From the NCBI RefSeq assembly GCF_003952425.1, contig NZ_CP034449.1:6188001-6252000 (forward strand): a stretch of 64,000 bases of DNA, in the 5' to 3' direction. The position numbers and the translations under genes are program-made. Below the pieces are notes generated by a model that ran no database searches, had not been told where the DNA came from, and saw only the letters and a program-made list of their open reading frames with translations. Below, piece after piece: positions 16,699 to 27,514 of this stretch. The stretch's first letter is position 1. Every line of letters begins with the position of its first letter. The stretch is from Mesorhizobium sp. M2A.F.Ca.ET.046.03.2.1. Its GTDB lineage: Bacteria > Pseudomonadota > Alphaproteobacteria > Rhizobiales > Rhizobiaceae.

Positions 16699-17796
16699 AT
16701 GGCTCAGAATACTTTGCGGCTTGTAGAGGATAAGGCAGTGGACAAATCAAAGGCTCTGGACGCGGCGCTGTCGCAAATCGAGCGCGCTTTCGGCAAGGGC
16801 TCGATCATGCGGCTCGGCGCCAACGAGCAGGCGGTCGAGATCGAAACCGTACCGACCGGCTCGCTCGGCCTCGATATCGCGCTTGGCGTCGGCGGGCTGC
16901 CGCGTGGCCGTATCGTCGAGATCTACGGGCCGGAAAGCTCGGGCAAGACGACGCTGGCGCTGCACACGGTTGCGGAAGCGCAGAAGAAGGGCGGCATCTG
17001 CGCCTTCGTCGATGCCGAGCACGCGCTCGATCCGGTCTATGCCCGCAAGCTCGGCGTCGACCTCGAGAACCTCCTGATCTCGCAGCCCGACACCGGTGAG
17101 CAGGCGCTGGAAATCTGCGACACGCTGGTGCGTTCGGGCGCCATCGACGTGCTGGTCGTCGACTCGGTCGCGGCGCTCACGCCGCGCGCTGAAATCGAGG
17201 GCGAGATGGGCGACGCGCTGCCCGGTCTCCAGGCCCGCCTGATGAGCCAGGCGCTGCGCAAGCTGACCGCCTCGATCTCGCGCTCCAACACCATGGTCAT
17301 CTTCATCAACCAGATCCGCATGAAGATCGGCGTCATGTTCGGCTCGCCCGAGACCACGACCGGCGGCAATGCGCTGAAATTCTACGCATCGGTGCGCCTC
17401 GACATCCGCCGCATCGGCTCGGTCAAGGACCGCGACGAGGTCGTCGGCAACCAGACCCGCGTCAAGGTGGTCAAGAACAAGCTGGCCCCGCCCTTCAAGG
17501 TGGTCGAGTTCGACATCATGTATGGCGAGGGCGTGTCCAAGACCGGCGAGCTTGTCGATCTCGGCGTCAAGGCCGGCGTGGTCGAGAAGTCGGGCGCCTG
17601 GTTCTCCTATAATTCGCAGCGTCTCGGCCAGGGTCGCGAGAACGCCAAGCTGTTCCTGCGCGACAATCCCGACACGGCGCGCGAGATCGAGATGGCACTT
17701 CGGCAGAATGCCGGGCTGATCGCCGAGAAATTCCTTGAGAATGGCGGCTCCGAAGGCGGCGACGACGGTTTCGAGGACGAAGCCGGCGCCATGTAG
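16699..17796 (+). CDS. recA: Recombinase RecA
   Basis: Strand-exchange and SOS co-protease protein. The 365-aa protein has Walker A GPESSGKT (residues 77-84), Walker [10 protein letters not shown], the L1/L2 DNA-binding loops ([20 protein letters not shown], and [20 protein letters not shown] with the conserved GG), and an acidic C-terminal tail ([14 protein letters not shown]). AAGGGG stands nine bases before ATG 16699. It is followed by a strong terminator at 17931 and preceded by the SOS-box promoter, consistent with a single-gene damage-inducible unit. Confidence 0.98.
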   Translation: MAQNTLRLVEDKAVDKSKALDAALSQIERAFGKGSIMRLGANEQAVEIETVPTGSLGLDIALGVGGLPRGRIVEIYGPESSGKTTLALHTVAEAQKKGGICAFVDAEHALDPVYARKLGVDLENLLISQPDTGEQALEICDTLVRSGAIDVLVVDSVAALTPRAEIEGEMGDALPGLQARLMSQALRKLTASISRSNTMVIFINQIRMKIGVMFGSPETTTGGNALKFYASVRLDIRRIGSVKDRDEVVGNQTRVKVVKNKLAPPFKVVEFDIMYGEGVSKTGELVDLGVKAGVVEKSGAWFSYNSQRLGQGRENAKLFLRDNPDTAREIEMALRQNAGLIAEKFLENGGSEGGDDGFEDEAGAM

Positions 17797-18123
17797 GGCC
17801 GGTCCAGGAAGATCGCGCAGCGGTTCCTGTTCGGCTCAGGCAATTCGTCGGCTTAGCCGGAGTTCGGCCACAATGCTGGTTTATTTGGTTATGCTTATGT
17901 AATCGCGTTCTTGAGTACTGCGTACCCGAACCGCCGGCCTTCGCGCCGGCGGTTTTGCGTTTCGCGGGCGGTGTTGAGCCGCTGCCCGCTTGCCGATTGG
18001 TCCAACTCCGTGTTTCTGGACAGGCTCAAGAGCTATCGCTAAAAGGCCCATCTATCTTCTGAAATACCAAAGCCCATTTGCCGCCGGCCGGGCCGGTGGT
18101 TCTTGCGAAAAAGGCAATGTGCA
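17797..18123. other. recA-alaS intergenic region
   Basis: About 330 bases without a gene. It holds the recA terminator at 17931-17956. Further on are a short dyad around TCCAACTCC...TGGA (about 18000-18022) and an AT-richer stretch (about 18035-18075) that probably carries the alaS promoter. I see no T-box, riboswitch or tRNA. Confidence 0.6.
17931..17956 (+). terminator. recA intrinsic terminator
   Basis: CCGCCGGC (17931-17938), six-base loop, GCCGGCGG (17945-17952), then TTTT. An eight-base-pair GC stem about 135 bases after the recA stop. Confidence 0.85.
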
Positions 18124-20793
18124 ATGAGTGGCGTGAACGACATCCGGTCGACATTCCTCGACTACTTCCGCAAGGAGGGCCACGAGATCGTCGCCTCCAG
18201 CCCGCTGGTGCCGCGCAATGATCCGACGCTGATGTTCACCAACGCCGGCATGGTGCAGTTCAAGAACGTTTTCACCGGCCTGGAGAAGCGCTCCTATTCG
18301 CGCGCCGCGACCGCGCAGAAGAGCGTGCGCGCCGGTGGCAAGCATAACGATCTCGACAATGTCGGCTACACCGCCCGCCATCTCACCTTCTTCGAGATGC
18401 TCGGCAATTTCTCGTTCGGCGACTACTTCAAGGAGCGCGCGATCGAGCTTGCCTGGAACCTGATCACCAAGGGTTTTGGGCTAAAGAAGGACAAGCTGCT
18501 CGTCACCGTCTATCACACCGACGATGAGGCGGCAGCTTACTGGAAGAAGATCGCCGGCTTCTCGGACGATCGCATCATCCGCATTCCGACTTCCGACAAT
18601 TTCTGGGCGATGGGCGACACCGGCCCGTGCGGTCCCTGCTCGGAGATTTTCATCGACCGCGGCGAGCATATCTGGGGCGGCCCGCCCGGCAGCCCGGAAG
18701 AGGACGGCGACCGGTTCCTGGAATTCTGGAACCTGGTGTTCATGCAGTATGAGCAGGTGACGAAGGAAGAGCGCATCGACCTGCCGCGTCCCTCGATCGA
18801 CACCGGCATGGGGCTGGAGCGCATGGCCTCCATCCTGCAAGGCGTCGAAAGCGTCTTCGAGACCGACCTGTTCAAGCATCTGATCGATGCCGCGTCCTCG
18901 GCGCTCGGCCAGGGGCCGAACCAAGAGAATGTGGCGTCCTATCGCGTGATTGCGGATCACCTGCGCTCGTCCTCCTTCCTGGCGGCCGATGGCGTGCTGC
19001 CGTCCAATGAGGGGCGCGGCTATGTGCTGCGCCGCATCATGCGTCGCGCCATGCGCCATGCGCAGTTGCTCGGCGCCAAGGAACCGCTGATGTGGCAGCT
19101 GGTGCCGGCGCTGGTGCGCGAGATGGGCCAGGCCTATCCCGAGTTGGTGCGCGGAGAAGCGCTGATCACCGAGACGCTGAAGCTCGAGGAAACGCGCTTC
19201 CGCAAGACGCTGGTGCGCGGCCTCGGCCTTCTTTCGGACGCGACCGAGACCCTCAAGGCCGGCGACATGCTGGACGGCGAGACGGCATTCAAGCTTTACG
19301 ACACCTATGGCTTTCCGCTCGACCTGACGCAGGACGCGTTGCGCCAGCGCAGCATCTCGGTCGACATCGCCGGCTTCACCGACGCGATGGAGCGGCAGAA
19401 GGCCGAGGCGCGCGCGCATTGGGCGGGCTCGGGCGAGGCCGCGACCGAGACGGTCTGGTTCTCGGTGCGCGAAAAGACCGGCGCGACCGAATTCCTCGGC
19501 TACGAGACTGAAGCTGCGGAAGGCATCGTCCAGGCGCTGGTCAAGGATGGCAAGACGATCGACAGCGCCTCTCAGGGCGATGCGATCGCCGTGGTCGTCA
19601 ACCAGACGCCGTTCTACGGCGAATCCGGCGGCCAGATGGGCGATACCGGCGTCATCTCCGGCGAGGGCTTCTCGATCGAGGTTTCCGATACCCAGAAGAA
19701 GGCTGACGGTCTGTTTGTGCATCTAGGCAAAGTGGTCAAAGGCACGGTGAAGACCGGTGCCGCCGTCGAGCTCAAGGTCGACCATGCCCGCCGCTCGAAG
19801 CTGCGCGCCAACCATTCGGCGACGCATCTCATCCATGAGGCACTGCGCGAGGTGCTGGGGACCCATGTCGCGCAGAAGGGCTCGCTGGTCGCGCCCGATC
19901 GCCTGCGCTTCGACATCTCGCACAACAAGCCGATCTCGGCCGATGAGCTCGAGGAGGTAGAGCGCATGGCGAACGAGATCGTCGTGCAGAACAGCCCGGT
20001 GACGACGCGGCTGATGTCGGTCGACGACGCCATCGCCGAGGGCGCCATGGCGCTGTTCGGCGAGAAGTATGGCGACGAGGTTCGCGTCGTGTCGATGGGC
20101 ACCGGCCTGCATGGCGCCAAGGCCAATCGGCCCTATTCGGTCGAGCTTTGCGGCGGCACGCATGTCCGCTCGACCGGCGATATCGGCCTGGTGCGCATCC
20201 TGTCGGACAGTGCCGTGGCGGCCGGCGTGCGCCGCATCGAGGCGCTGACCGGCGAGGCGGCACGCAGGCATCTCGACGAACAGGACAAGCGCCTGAAGGC
20301 CGCGGCGGCGACCCTGAAGATTTCGCCGGCCGATGTGCCGTCGCGTGTCGAGGCGCTGCTCGAAGAGCGCAAGAAGCTCGAAAAGGAGCTGACCGAGGCG
20401 CGCAAGAAACTGGCTCTGGGCGGCGGCTCGGCCGTTGCCGACGCGCCGGCCGCAAACGAGACGGTCGCCGGCGTCGGTTTCCTCGGCAAGGCAGTTTCCG
20501 GCGTGGCGCCGAAGGACCTGAAGCCACTTGCCGATGCCGGCAAGAAGACGCTCGGCTCAGGCGTGGTCGTCTTTGTCGGCGCCGGCGAGGACAATAAGGC
20601 AAGCGTGGTCGTCGGCGTCACCGACGATTTGACCGGCCGCTTCAGCGCTGTCGATCTCGTTCGCGTCGCGTCCGCCGCGCTTGGCGGGCAGGGCGGCGGC
20701 GGCCGTCCCGACATGGCGCAAGCCGGCGGCCCGGATGCCTCCAAGGCAAATGATGCGATCGCGGCGGTGAAGGCGGCGCTGGAGGCAGCGTAG
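18124..20793 (+). CDS. alaS: Alanyl-tRNA synthetase
   Basis: Class II synthetase that charges and proofreads tRNA-Ala. The 889-aa protein has the catalytic domain (TSTFLDYF-type start, [32 protein letters not shown]), the editing domain with the zinc-binding motifs [13 protein letters not shown] and [11 protein letters not shown], and the C-terminal DHH-like C-Ala domain, where a [13 protein letters not shown] loop binds tRNA. ATG 18124 ([11 protein letters not shown]) follows AAAAAGG. An in-frame start seven codons earlier is possible. A RIME-like repeat follows the stop within 45 bases. Confidence 0.97.
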   Translation: MSGVNDIRSTFLDYFRKEGHEIVASSPLVPRNDPTLMFTNAGMVQFKNVFTGLEKRSYSRAATAQKSVRAGGKHNDLDNVGYTARHLTFFEMLGNFSFGDYFKERAIELAWNLITKGFGLKKDKLLVTVYHTDDEAAAYWKKIAGFSDDRIIRIPTSDNFWAMGDTGPCGPCSEIFIDRGEHIWGGPPGSPEEDGDRFLEFWNLVFMQYEQVTKEERIDLPRPSIDTGMGLERMASILQGVESVFETDLFKHLIDAASSALGQGPNQENVASYRVIADHLRSSSFLAADGVLPSNEGRGYVLRRIMRRAMRHAQLLGAKEPLMWQLVPALVREMGQAYPELVRGEALITETLKLEETRFRKTLVRGLGLLSDATETLKAGDMLDGETAFKLYDTYGFPLDLTQDALRQRSISVDIAGFTDAMERQKAEARAHWAGSGEAATETVWFSVREKTGATEFLGYETEAAEGIVQALVKDGKTIDSASQGDAIAVVVNQTPFYGESGGQMGDTGVISGEGFSIEVSDTQKKADGLFVHLGKVVKGTVKTGAAVELKVDHARRSKLRANHSATHLIHEALREVLGTHVAQKGSLVAPDRLRFDISHNKPISADELEEVERMANEIVVQNSPVTTRLMSVDDAIAEGAMALFGEKYGDEVRVVSMGTGLHGAKANRPYSVELCGGTHVRSTGDIGLVRILSDSAVAAGVRRIEALTGEAARRHLDEQDKRLKAAAATLKISPADVPSRVEALLEERKKLEKELTEARKKLALGGGSAVADAPAANETVAGVGFLGKAVSGVAPKDLKPLADAGKKTLGSGVVVFVGAGEDNKASVVVGVTDDLTGRFSAVDLVRVASAALGGQGGGGRPDMAQAGGPDASKANDAIAAVKAALEAA

Positions 20794-20838
20794 GTCGCTT
20801 GGCGCGGGCCGGTTCCCGATTCTGTGAGGCTGGTGCTG

Positions 20839-20998
20839 CCCCTCATCTGCCTGCCGGCATCTTCTCCCCGTTGAACGGGGAGAAGGGGCCGTCATCGCGG
20901 CTTTCGCCAATAGTCAGCCTTGCAGAACGCGCCGGCGTTGCGGCCAGCCTCTTTCTCCCCGTTTTACGGGGAGAAATGCCCGGCAGGGCAATGAGGGG
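20839..20998. repeat. RIME-like repeat after alaS
   Basis: Left boundary CCCCTCATCTGCC with hairpin TTCTCCCCGTTGAACGGGGAGAA. Right boundary hairpin TTTCTCCCCGTTTTACGGGGAGAAA followed by TGCCCGGCAGGGCAATGAGGGG. About 60 bases lie between the halves. The right end (20974-20998) is an uninterrupted version of the repeat into which the IS element at 44098 has inserted. Confidence 0.8.
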
Positions 20999-21028
20999 CA
21001 GTGCCGACGCTGAGAAAGTTCACTCGAA

Positions 21029-21655
21029 TTAAACGACCTTTTCAGTCAGCGTAAAGCTCAGACGAGCGGCTACGCGAGAATACCACTCATCGATTTCCGC
21101 AAACCGCGCCAGCAGGCTGCGCCCTTCCTCGACCTTCAGGAAATAGGCGATGATCGGCGCCGCGTGCAGGTCGGCCAGCGTCAGTTGCTCGCCGAGCAGC
21201 CAGGGCCCTTTTGCCTTGAGCGATGTCAGGACCTTGAGCACGGTCTCGGCCTGGCGGAGCCCGGCGGCGACCAGCGCCTCATCCGGCGGCGTTTTCTCCA
21301 GCCGCTCGACCGCCACATCCCAGACCATGGCGCGGTAGCCATAGGCGTCGAGCATGCCGATGATCTGGTTCATCCGCGCCCGAAGGCGCGGATCAGTGGG
21401 CTGAAGGGCCGGACCATCGAAGGCTTCGTCGACATAGCGCGCAATTGCGCCGGTCTCGAACAGGCGAAAGCCGTCATGCTCGAAGGCCGGGATGCGGCCG
21501 AACGGGTGATGTTCCAGATACCAGGCGGGAATGCCGTCGGCGGCGAAGATGTCGAGCGGCGCCAGCTCGTAGCCGATGCCTTTCTCTTCCAACGTCATCC
21601 GCGCGATGCGCACATAAACGCTGTAGTCGGCGCCATAGAGGATCGGCTTGGCCAT
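21029..21655 (-). CDS. Glutathione S-transferase family protein
   Basis: A 208-aa cytoplasmic GST-fold protein. The N-terminal thioredoxin-like domain runs to about residue 78 (MAKPILYGADYSVYVRIARM, then FGRIPAFEHDGFRLFETGAI with the cis-Pro and the ES/ET glutathione contact). The helical C-domain contains LLGEQLTLADLHAAPIIAYF, the N-capping box of the GST core. The putative catalytic residue would be the Ser or Tyr in DYSVY. Substrate unknown. It is transcribed as the second gene after icd on the minus strand, with terminator-like hairpins between, so it probably has its own promoter. Confidence 0.9.
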   Translation of the reverse strand: MAKPILYGADYSVYVRIARMTLEEKGIGYELAPLDIFAADGIPAWYLEHHPFGRIPAFEHDGFRLFETGAIARYVDEAFDGPALQPTDPRLRARMNQIIGMLDAYGYRAMVWDVAVERLEKTPPDEALVAAGLRQAETVLKVLTSLKAKGPWLLGEQLTLADLHAAPIIAYFLKVEEGRSLLARFAEIDEWYSRVAARLSFTLTEKVV

Positions 21656-21682
21656 CGCTTCCGCTCTTTTTGCTTACCCCAC

Positions 21683-21707
21683 AAAAAACGAAGGCTCCCT
21701 TCGGAGC
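21683..21707 (-). terminator. Minus-strand terminator-like hairpin upstream of the GST gene
   Basis: On the minus strand: GCTCC, GAAG, GGAGC, then CTTCGTTTTTTG. A short stem followed by a six-T run, 28 bases before the GST start. It would stop transcripts coming from icd. Confidence 0.5.
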
Positions 21708-21773
21708 ATTCGACATTAAGGCACTTTGTCACACGGCCCGGCCCCACGCTATGGCTCCGGGCGTTCGTCGCTT

Positions 21774-21797
21774 GAAAAGCCCATTTTTGGGCTTTTC
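21774..21797 (-). terminator. icd 3' hairpin
   Basis: GAAAAGCCCA (21774-21783), four-base loop, TGGGCTTTTC (21788-21797): a perfect ten-base-pair stem 22 bases beyond the icd stop on the minus strand. The T-run is inside the stem, so it may act as a terminator or as a 3' stabiliser. Confidence 0.55.
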
Positions 21798-21818
21798 ATG
21801 CGCTTCGCGCACCGCTCC

Positions 21819-23030
21819 TCACCCCATTGCCTTCTGCAAATTCTCGTCGATCTTGTCGAGGAAGCCGGTGGTGGAGAGCCAGGGCTGGTCGGGGCCGATC
21901 AGCAGCGACAGGTCCTTGGTCATGAAGCCGCTTTCGACGGTCTGGATGCAGACCTTCTCCAGCGTCTCGGCGAAGCGCTTCAGCTCGGCATTGTCGTCGA
22001 GCTTGGCGCGATGGGCAAGGCCGCGCGTCCAGGCGAAGATCGAGGCGATCGAATTGGTCGAGGTTTCCTCGCCCTTCTGGTGCTGGCGGTAGTGGCGGGT
22101 CACGGTGCCGTGCGCGGCTTCCGCTTCCACCGTCTTGCCGTCGGGGGTCATCAGCACCGAGGTCATCAGGCCGAGCGAGCCAAAACCTTGCGCGACGGTG
22201 TCGGACTGCACGTCGCCGTCATAGTTCTTGCAGGCCCAGACATAGCCGCCGGACCATTTCAGGCTCGAAGCGACCATGTCGTCGATCAGGCGGTGCTCGT
22301 ACCAGAGTTTCCGCGCCTTGAACTCGGCCTCGAACTCCTTCTCGTAGACTTCCTGGAAGATGTCCTTGAAGCGGCCGTCATAGGCTTTGAGGATGGTGTT
22401 CTTGGTCGACAGATAGACCGGGAAGTTGCGCAGCAGGCCGTAGTTCAGCGAGGCGCGGGCGAACTCGCGGATCGACTCGTCGAGATTGTACATGGCCATG
22501 GCCACGCCGGCGCCAGGCGCGTCATAGACCTCGTGCTCGATCACCTGGCCGTCCTCGCCAACGAACTTGATGGTCAGCTTGCCCTTGCCGGGAAAGCGGA
22601 AGTCGGTGGCGCGGTACTGGTCGCCGAAGGCATGACGGCCGACGACGATCGGCTTGGTCCAGCCCGGCACCAGGCGCGGCACGTTCTTCATGATGATCGG
22701 CTCGCGGAAGATGGTGCCGCCAAGGATGTTGCGGATGGTGCCGTTGGGCGACTTCCACATCTTCTTCAGCTTGAATTCCTCGACGCGCGCCTCGTCGGGG
22801 GTGATCGTCGCGCATTTCACGCCGACGCCCCATTTCTTGATGGCGTTGGCCGAGTCGATCGTCACCTGATCGTTGGTGGCGTCGCGGTGCTCGATGCCGA
22901 GGTCGTAATATTCAAGCTTCAGATCGAGATAGGGGTGGATCAGCTTGTCCTTGATGAACTGCCAGATGATGCGGGTCATCTCGTCGCCGTCGAGCTCGAC
23001 GACCGGGTTCGCCACCTTGATCTTCGCCAT
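21819..23030 (-). CDS. icd: NADP-dependent isocitrate dehydrogenase
   Basis: TCA-cycle enzyme that converts isocitrate to 2-oxoglutarate with NADPH formation. At 403 aa it is the homodimeric, eukaryote-like type common in alphaproteobacteria. Motifs: [20 protein letters not shown] at the N-terminus, the [20 protein letters not shown] substrate loop, [13 protein letters not shown] [19 protein letters not shown] with metal-binding Asp residues, and [11 protein letters not shown] for NADP binding. ATG 23030 begins [15 protein letters not shown]. It is divergent from the trmJ-like gene. Confidence 0.96.
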   Translation of the reverse strand: MAKIKVANPVVELDGDEMTRIIWQFIKDKLIHPYLDLKLEYYDLGIEHRDATNDQVTIDSANAIKKWGVGVKCATITPDEARVEEFKLKKMWKSPNGTIRNILGGTIFREPIIMKNVPRLVPGWTKPIVVGRHAFGDQYRATDFRFPGKGKLTIKFVGEDGQVIEHEVYDAPGAGVAMAMYNLDESIREFARASLNYGLLRNFPVYLSTKNTILKAYDGRFKDIFQEVYEKEFEAEFKARKLWYEHRLIDDMVASSLKWSGGYVWACKNYDGDVQSDTVAQGFGSLGLMTSVLMTPDGKTVEAEAAHGTVTRHYRQHQKGEETSTNSIASIFAWTRGLAHRAKLDDNAELKRFAETLEKVCIQTVESGFMTKDLSLLIGPDQPWLSTTGFLDKIDENLQKAMG

Positions 23031-23238
23031 GGATAGAGTGCCTCGTTGCTGGGGGATCTGGACGGCCTTGCCCGCATGGTTTCGGCCGGGAATGCGGAGC
23101 GTATATCAAAGGCTTTTTCAGCGCGCAAACCACGATCCGCGCCGGGATGGACGTGTGCCGCTGTTGTGAATGCTTCATTTTCCCGGCCAAATGTGGCAGG
23201 GGACGCCGAAACGCCGCAAACCCCGGTTACCCACAGCC

Positions 23239-24087
23239 ATGCCAGCCACCGAAGTCACAACCAAGACCGCCTCCGCCGGACCGGCGATCATCCTGGTCGA
23301 GCCGCAGCTCGGCGAGAATATCGGCATGGTCGCCCGCGCCATGGCGAATTTCGGCTTGTCGGAACTGCGCTTGGTCAACCCGCGCGATGGCTGGTCGAGC
23401 GAGAAGGCGCGCGCGGCTGCCAGCCGTGCCGATCATGTCATCGACGCCACCCGGGTCTTCGATGATCTGGCCTCCGCGGTTGCCGACCTGAACTTCGTCT
23501 TCGCCACAACGGCGCGCGAGCGCGACGGCTTCAAGCCTGTGCGTGGGCCGGTAGAAGCGGGCAGGGCGCTGAGGGCACGCGTCGAGGCGGGCCAGCGCAC
23601 CGGCATCCTGTTCGGGCGCGAGCGCTTCGGTCTCTATAATGATGAGGTCGGGCTTGCCGACGAGATCGTCACTTTTCCGGTCGATCCCGGCTTCTCCTCG
23701 CTCAACATCGCGCAAGCGGTGCTTCTGATGTCCTATGAATGGATGAAATCCGGCCTCGCCGACGAGACTGAGACCAATTTCTCCGGGCCGGAGCTGGTGC
23801 CGGCGAACAAGGAGCAGCTGCACAGCCTGTTCGCCTATCTGGAGAACGCGCTGGAGGCCCGAGGCTACTTCCGCCCGGAAGAAAAGAAGCCGAAGATGGT
23901 CGACAATCTGCGCGCCGTATTGACGCGCGCGGGCTTTGCCGAGCCGGAACTGAAGGTTCTGCGCGGCATCATCTCCTCGCTCGACCGGTTCTCGCCGGCC
24001 ATGCCGCGCGGCGATGGCTCGCCTGGGGATGATCCGAGGCGGCTGCCGGCGGGTGCTCGCAGTCGCGCCAAAGACGAAGAAAGTTAA
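23239..24087 (+). CDS. TrmJ-like SPOUT RNA methyltransferase
   Basis: A 282-aa S-adenosylmethionine-dependent 2'-O-methyltransferase of the SPOUT/TrmJ group that modifies tRNA (position 32 in TrmJ) or rRNA. Signatures: IILVEPQLGENIGMVARAMA (motif 1), LVNPRDGW, ILFGRERFGLYNDEV (motif 2) and the knot segment FSSLNIAQAVLLMSYEW (motif 3). The C-terminal 80 residues form the helical extension typical of TrmJ. ATG 23239 gives the compact family form. A start at 23170 adds 23 residues. No strong ribosome site is seen at either. Confidence 0.88.
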   Translation: MPATEVTTKTASAGPAIILVEPQLGENIGMVARAMANFGLSELRLVNPRDGWSSEKARAAASRADHVIDATRVFDDLASAVADLNFVFATTARERDGFKPVRGPVEAGRALRARVEAGQRTGILFGRERFGLYNDEVGLADEIVTFPVDPGFSSLNIAQAVLLMSYEWMKSGLADETETNFSGPELVPANKEQLHSLFAYLENALEARGYFRPEEKKPKMVDNLRAVLTRAGFAEPELKVLRGIISSLDRFSPAMPRGDGSPGDDPRRLPAGARSRAKDEES

Positions 24088-24168
24088 AATCGATAAGCTG
24101 TGAGCATTTGAAGTAACCGATTTTTATTCGGTTGTGCCTCATCCTTGCTGCAATAGTGGGGCTGGCAC

Positions 24169-24774
24169 ATGTTTACGTCCAATATTGGCCGACTGCGCTT
24201 TTTCCTTTACTCTCTCGGTCTTGCCGTCGCCGAAACCGTGGTGATCGTTGTCTGCATTGTCGGCACGATCGGTTTCGAAGGACTGATCAATTCGGGACCT
24301 GGCCCGGCGCGGCAGGGCATGGCAGGCGCGGTCCTGATCGCCTCGCTCATCTTTGTCGCGCTTCGCGGCAACATCGCCGCGCGCCGCACCCGCGACGCGA
24401 ATGGACGCCGGTGGATCATGTGGGCTTATATTGCCCTTTCCGCCGTCTATGCCCTTCTGCAGGCGGGCGTGCTGCTGGTCGTCAAATTCGACGATCCCGA
24501 GAGCATTCCGGGCGGGCTGAATCTGCTCGGACTTTCGATATTCGGACTTTGGTGCACGATCCTCTGGGCGAAACCCGTCGCGGGCAGCAACATCGATGAA
24601 TTGACGGATGTTTTCGACTTCGACGGTCCGCTGCCGGCACCGGCGCGCACTGCACGCGCCGCTGTGCCGGCCGCACCACGCGCCGCGGCTGCCGCTGCAA
24701 CTCCCCGCGTTCCGCCCGCACCGCAGCCCTTCGGCCGGCCGCGCCCGGCCGGCTTCGGCAAGCGCGGCATATGA
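24169..24774 (+). CDS. Four-helix inner-membrane protein, possibly DUF805-like
   Basis: A 201-aa protein I do not recognise with certainty. It has four hydrophobic segments (about residues 12-34, 50-66, 82-104 and 118-134) and, between the second and third, a basic RRTRDANGRRW motif that recalls the RRxxDxGxxGWW signature of DUF805 membrane proteins. The last 70 residues are Pro/Ala/Arg-rich and look disordered and cytoplasmic. ATG 24169 follows GGGGCTGGCAC, a weak site. It stands alone between trmJ and murI. Confidence 0.65.
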   Translation: MFTSNIGRLRFFLYSLGLAVAETVVIVVCIVGTIGFEGLINSGPGPARQGMAGAVLIASLIFVALRGNIAARRTRDANGRRWIMWAYIALSAVYALLQAGVLLVVKFDDPESIPGGLNLLGLSIFGLWCTILWAKPVAGSNIDELTDVFDFDGPLPAPARTARAAVPAAPRAAAAAATPRVPPAPQPFGRPRPAGFGKRGI

Positions 24775-24948
24775 GCGAGCCTGCGAGACAGCTGCGCAAA
24801 AGCTGCTCGCATTCGCCTCTTCAAGACCAAGATCATTCGCGATAGAAGCGCCTGCGGTCCAATCACGGACCTTCCGCCTCTCTTTGTTTTGACGCAATTC
24901 CGGACGGAAAACCGTTTCACACTTTTCCTGGAATTGCTCTATGACCGG

Positions 24949-25755
24949 ATGACAATGAGCGATCGATCAAGCCAGCGCCCGATCCTGATGTTCGATTCCG
25001 GCGTCGGCGGGCTGACCGTGCTGCGCGAGGCGCGCGTGCTGATGCCCGATCGCCGCTTCGTCTATGTCGCAGACGACGCGGCTTTTCCTTACGGCGCCTG
25101 GGAGGAGCCGGCGCTCAAGGATCACATCCTCACGCTGTTCGGCAAATTGCTCGACCGCCTGCAGCCGGCGATCTCGGTGATCGCCTGCAACACCGCTTCG
25201 ACGCTGGTGATCGACGCGCTGCGCGAGACATTCCCCGACCATCCTTTTGTCGGCACCGTGCCGGCAATCAAGCCGGCGGCGGAGCGCACGCGATCCGGCC
25301 TCGTCTCCGTGCTGGCGACGCCAGGCACGGTGAAACGCCAGTACACGCGCGACCTGATCAGCAAATGGGCGCAGAAATGCCATGTGCGCCTGGTCGGTAG
25401 CGATAGGCTGGCGGGGTTGGCCGAAATCTATATGCGCCAGGGCTTTGTCGATGAAGAAGCCGTGCGCGCCGAAATCGCGCCTTGTTTCATCGAGCGCGAG
25501 GGCAACCGCACCGATATCGTCGTGCTTGCCTGCACGCATTATCCGTTTCTCGTCAATCGCATGCGAAAGACGGCACCCTGGCCGGTCGACTGGATCGATC
25601 CGGCCGAAGCGATCGCCCGGCGCGCCATGTCGCTGCTCGAACCGGTCGCAGAAATATCCAGCGACAGCGAGCCCGATCTTGCCGTCTTCACTTCCGGCAA
25701 GGTGGATTTCGCCACTCGACGGCTGACCCAGGGATTTGGACTGACCGCGCGTTAG
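24949..25755 (+). CDS. murI: Glutamate racemase
   Basis: Makes D-glutamate for peptidoglycan. The 268-aa protein has the N-terminal [15 protein letters not shown], the first catalytic cysteine in IACNTAST and the second in LACTHYPFL, the two-base mechanism of cofactor-independent racemases. I chose ATG 24949 ([11 protein letters not shown]). ATG 24955 is equally possible, and a TTG at 24889 gives an unlikely extension. The gene converges with the RNB exoribonuclease so tightly that the stop codons overlap (TTAG at 25752-25755). Confidence 0.94.
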   Translation: MTMSDRSSQRPILMFDSGVGGLTVLREARVLMPDRRFVYVADDAAFPYGAWEEPALKDHILTLFGKLLDRLQPAISVIACNTASTLVIDALRETFPDHPFVGTVPAIKPAAERTRSGLVSVLATPGTVKRQYTRDLISKWAQKCHVRLVGSDRLAGLAEIYMRQGFVDEEAVRAEIAPCFIEREGNRTDIVVLACTHYPFLVNRMRKTAPWPVDWIDPAEAIARRAMSLLEPVAEISSDSEPDLAVFTSGKVDFATRRLTQGFGLTAR

Positions 25756-27137
25756 ACGGCAGTCTCGAAGACAATGCTGCGCTGACCCGGATCGGCCGAG
25801 ATCAGTTTCAGCCTGAGATCGTCGCCCTGCCTGAGGCCGGAGGCCTTCACATTGGCAACGACAGGCATGTCGGCAAGCTGTGCGCGCACGCCATGATCGA
25901 TGAAGTCGGTGACGACGGCCTTGAACGTCTCACCCTCGTGTCCTTTGAGCATCACCGCCTCGGCAAGGTCGATGGCCGCATGGTTGATCTGCGAGGCTCG
26001 GGCATCGCCGCGCCCCATCACCTTCGGCAATCTGGCGAAGGCGTCGCTGACCGCCTGCGGCACGGGCTGACCGTTGGCGATTGCCAGTACGCAGCGCACG
26101 ACGTAGCGGTCGGCCAGCCGCCTGAGCGGGGCCGTGGCATGCGCGTAGGTTGCGGCCATCGCCTCATGCCAGGGGACGACGCCCTGCTGATAGGGCTGGT
26201 AGGACGCGCCGTTGCCCGCGCGGCGGATTTCCAGCATCAGCGCCGCCTGTTGCGGATCGGCTGGATCGAGCGCGCGCTGATAGTCGCGCAGGCTGGTGGA
26301 GGCCGGCCAGGACAGGCCGAGCGCCCGTGCCGCGCTGCGCAGCCTTTGCACCTTCGAGGCATCAGGCCCCGACATCACCCGGAACAACCCGGTCTTGTGC
26401 GCCAGCATGGCGTCGGCGATCGCCATATTGGCGGCCAGCGAAAGTGCTGCATTGTCCTGTTCGGATTGCAGCAGCGGCCTGAACGAAAGCCGGAACGTGC
26501 CGTCGGCGAGCCTTTCCACCTCCTGCTCGGGCGGGTCGACGCGCGAAGCGCCGCGGCGCTCTTCGTTGGCCGCCATGCGCTGCGCCAGTTCGGCGAAGCC
26601 GGCGGGTACATCCGAAGGTTTGACGCTGTCATAGGCGAGCTTGGCGCGGCTTTGGATGATCGCCCGCTCAGCGCTGTCCAGCTTCACCGCACCGTCACCG
26701 GCAACCCTGATTGTGAAGATGACCGCCGGGCGGGGTCCATCGGGCAACAGGCTCGCCGCGGCCTCGGCAAGCACCGGCGGGTAGAGCCCGGCCTTGCCGT
26801 CCGGCAAATAAAGCGTCTCACCTCGGTTCCAGGCTTCGAGATCAATCGCGTCGCCGTCCTCGACGAACCAGGCCACGTCGGCAATGGCATAATGCAAGAG
26901 AAGGTCGCCGCCGCTGGCCTCGATCGAAAAGGCCTGATCAAGATCGGTGGAGCTCGCCGGATCGAGCGTGACGAAAGGCATCGCGGTGCGGTCGGCATGC
27001 TGCGCGGGCGCACGCTTTGCCGCAGCCTGCGCCGCAGCCATCACCTCCGGCGGAAATCCATCCGGCACGTGGAATTCGGTGCGGATTTTTGTCAGGCCGG
27101 TGGAGAGGGCCTGTGAGGGATCGGTCAGCGATTTCAT
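25752..27137 (-). CDS. RNB-domain exoribonuclease (RNase II/R superfamily, short form)
   Basis: A 461-aa protein made almost entirely of an RNB catalytic domain, lacking the cold-shock and S1 domains of RNase II and R. The metal site is in [18 protein letters not shown]: three acidic residues of the D-x5-D-x-D-D motif are present but the fourth is Gln (DLDQ). This Gln variant is, as I recall, normal in a subfamily of short RNB proteins in actinobacteria and Deinococcus. Other family pieces are [14 protein letters not shown] (HYAIADV type), [13 protein letters not shown], and a C-terminal region with [16 protein letters not shown], the conserved arginine loop. It probably degrades RNA 3' to 5'. 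Confidence 0.88.
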   Translation of the reverse strand: MKSLTDPSQALSTGLTKIRTEFHVPDGFPPEVMAAAQAAAKRAPAQHADRTAMPFVTLDPASSTDLDQAFSIEASGGDLLLHYAIADVAWFVEDGDAIDLEAWNRGETLYLPDGKAGLYPPVLAEAAASLLPDGPRPAVIFTIRVAGDGAVKLDSAERAIIQSRAKLAYDSVKPSDVPAGFAELAQRMAANEERRGASRVDPPEQEVERLADGTFRLSFRPLLQSEQDNAALSLAANMAIADAMLAHKTGLFRVMSGPDASKVQRLRSAARALGLSWPASTSLRDYQRALDPADPQQAALMLEIRRAGNGASYQPYQQGVVPWHEAMAATYAHATAPLRRLADRYVVRCVLAIANGQPVPQAVSDAFARLPKVMGRGDARASQINHAAIDLAEAVMLKGHEGETFKAVVTDFIDHGVRAQLADMPVVANVKASGLRQGDDLRLKLISADPGQRSIVFETAV

Positions 27138-27282
27138 GCCGTTGTCCTACACTGGCGTCCCGGACGCGGGAAGGCTGCGAAGGAAAATCGCCCGGGGATG
27201 GCCGACTGACTACCGACGCCAAGGATGTGTTGGAACTGCTGCAGAGCCTCCGCGTTTTTCCCGCAGCAAAGGAGAGACAGCC

Positions 27283-27441
27283 ATGCCCGCAGCCGGCGCA
27301 GCGCTTTCCGCCAGGCGCGGCGAGACCAAGAAGAGCGAGCTCAAAGGCGCGTCGCGCGAGATGTACGACTCGATGAGCGAGAAGCAGCTCGAGGAATTCG
27401 CCGAGACCAAGCGCAAAGGCCTGCCCAGCAAGAAGTCATAG
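27283..27441 (+). CDS. Small DUF3008-family protein
   Basis: A 52-aa protein beginning MPAAGAALSARRGETKK and ending EKQLEEFAETKRKGLPSKK. The C-terminal block (MSEKQLEEFAxTKxKGLP) is the hallmark of DUF3008, a family of short basic proteins of unknown function common in Rhizobiales. A strong ribosome site, AAAGGAGAG, lies seven bases upstream of ATG 27283, which settles the start within a longer open frame. A strong hairpin follows at 27461. Function unknown. It is divergent from the RNB gene. Confidence 0.85.
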   Translation: MPAAGAALSARRGETKKSELKGASREMYDSMSEKQLEEFAETKRKGLPSKKS

Positions 27442-27460
27442 ACCGCGAAGGCGAAATGAA

Positions 27461-27486
27461 AGGCCCGCGGCGTTGGCCGCGGGCCT
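27461..27486. terminator. Bidirectional hairpin terminator
   Basis: AGGCCCGCGGC (27461-27471), loop GTTG, GCCGCGGGCCT (27476-27486): an eleven-base-pair stem between the converging DUF3008 gene and the small secreted-protein gene. On the minus strand it is followed by TTTCATTT, so it serves that gene best. Confidence 0.75.
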
Positions 27487-27514
27487 GCGTCAATATCCCC
27501 TACTGCGCAATAGG

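Noticed and set aside
21726..23036. 436-codon plus-strand frame opposite icd
   Set aside because: Shadow of icd, with no motif and no initiation signal.
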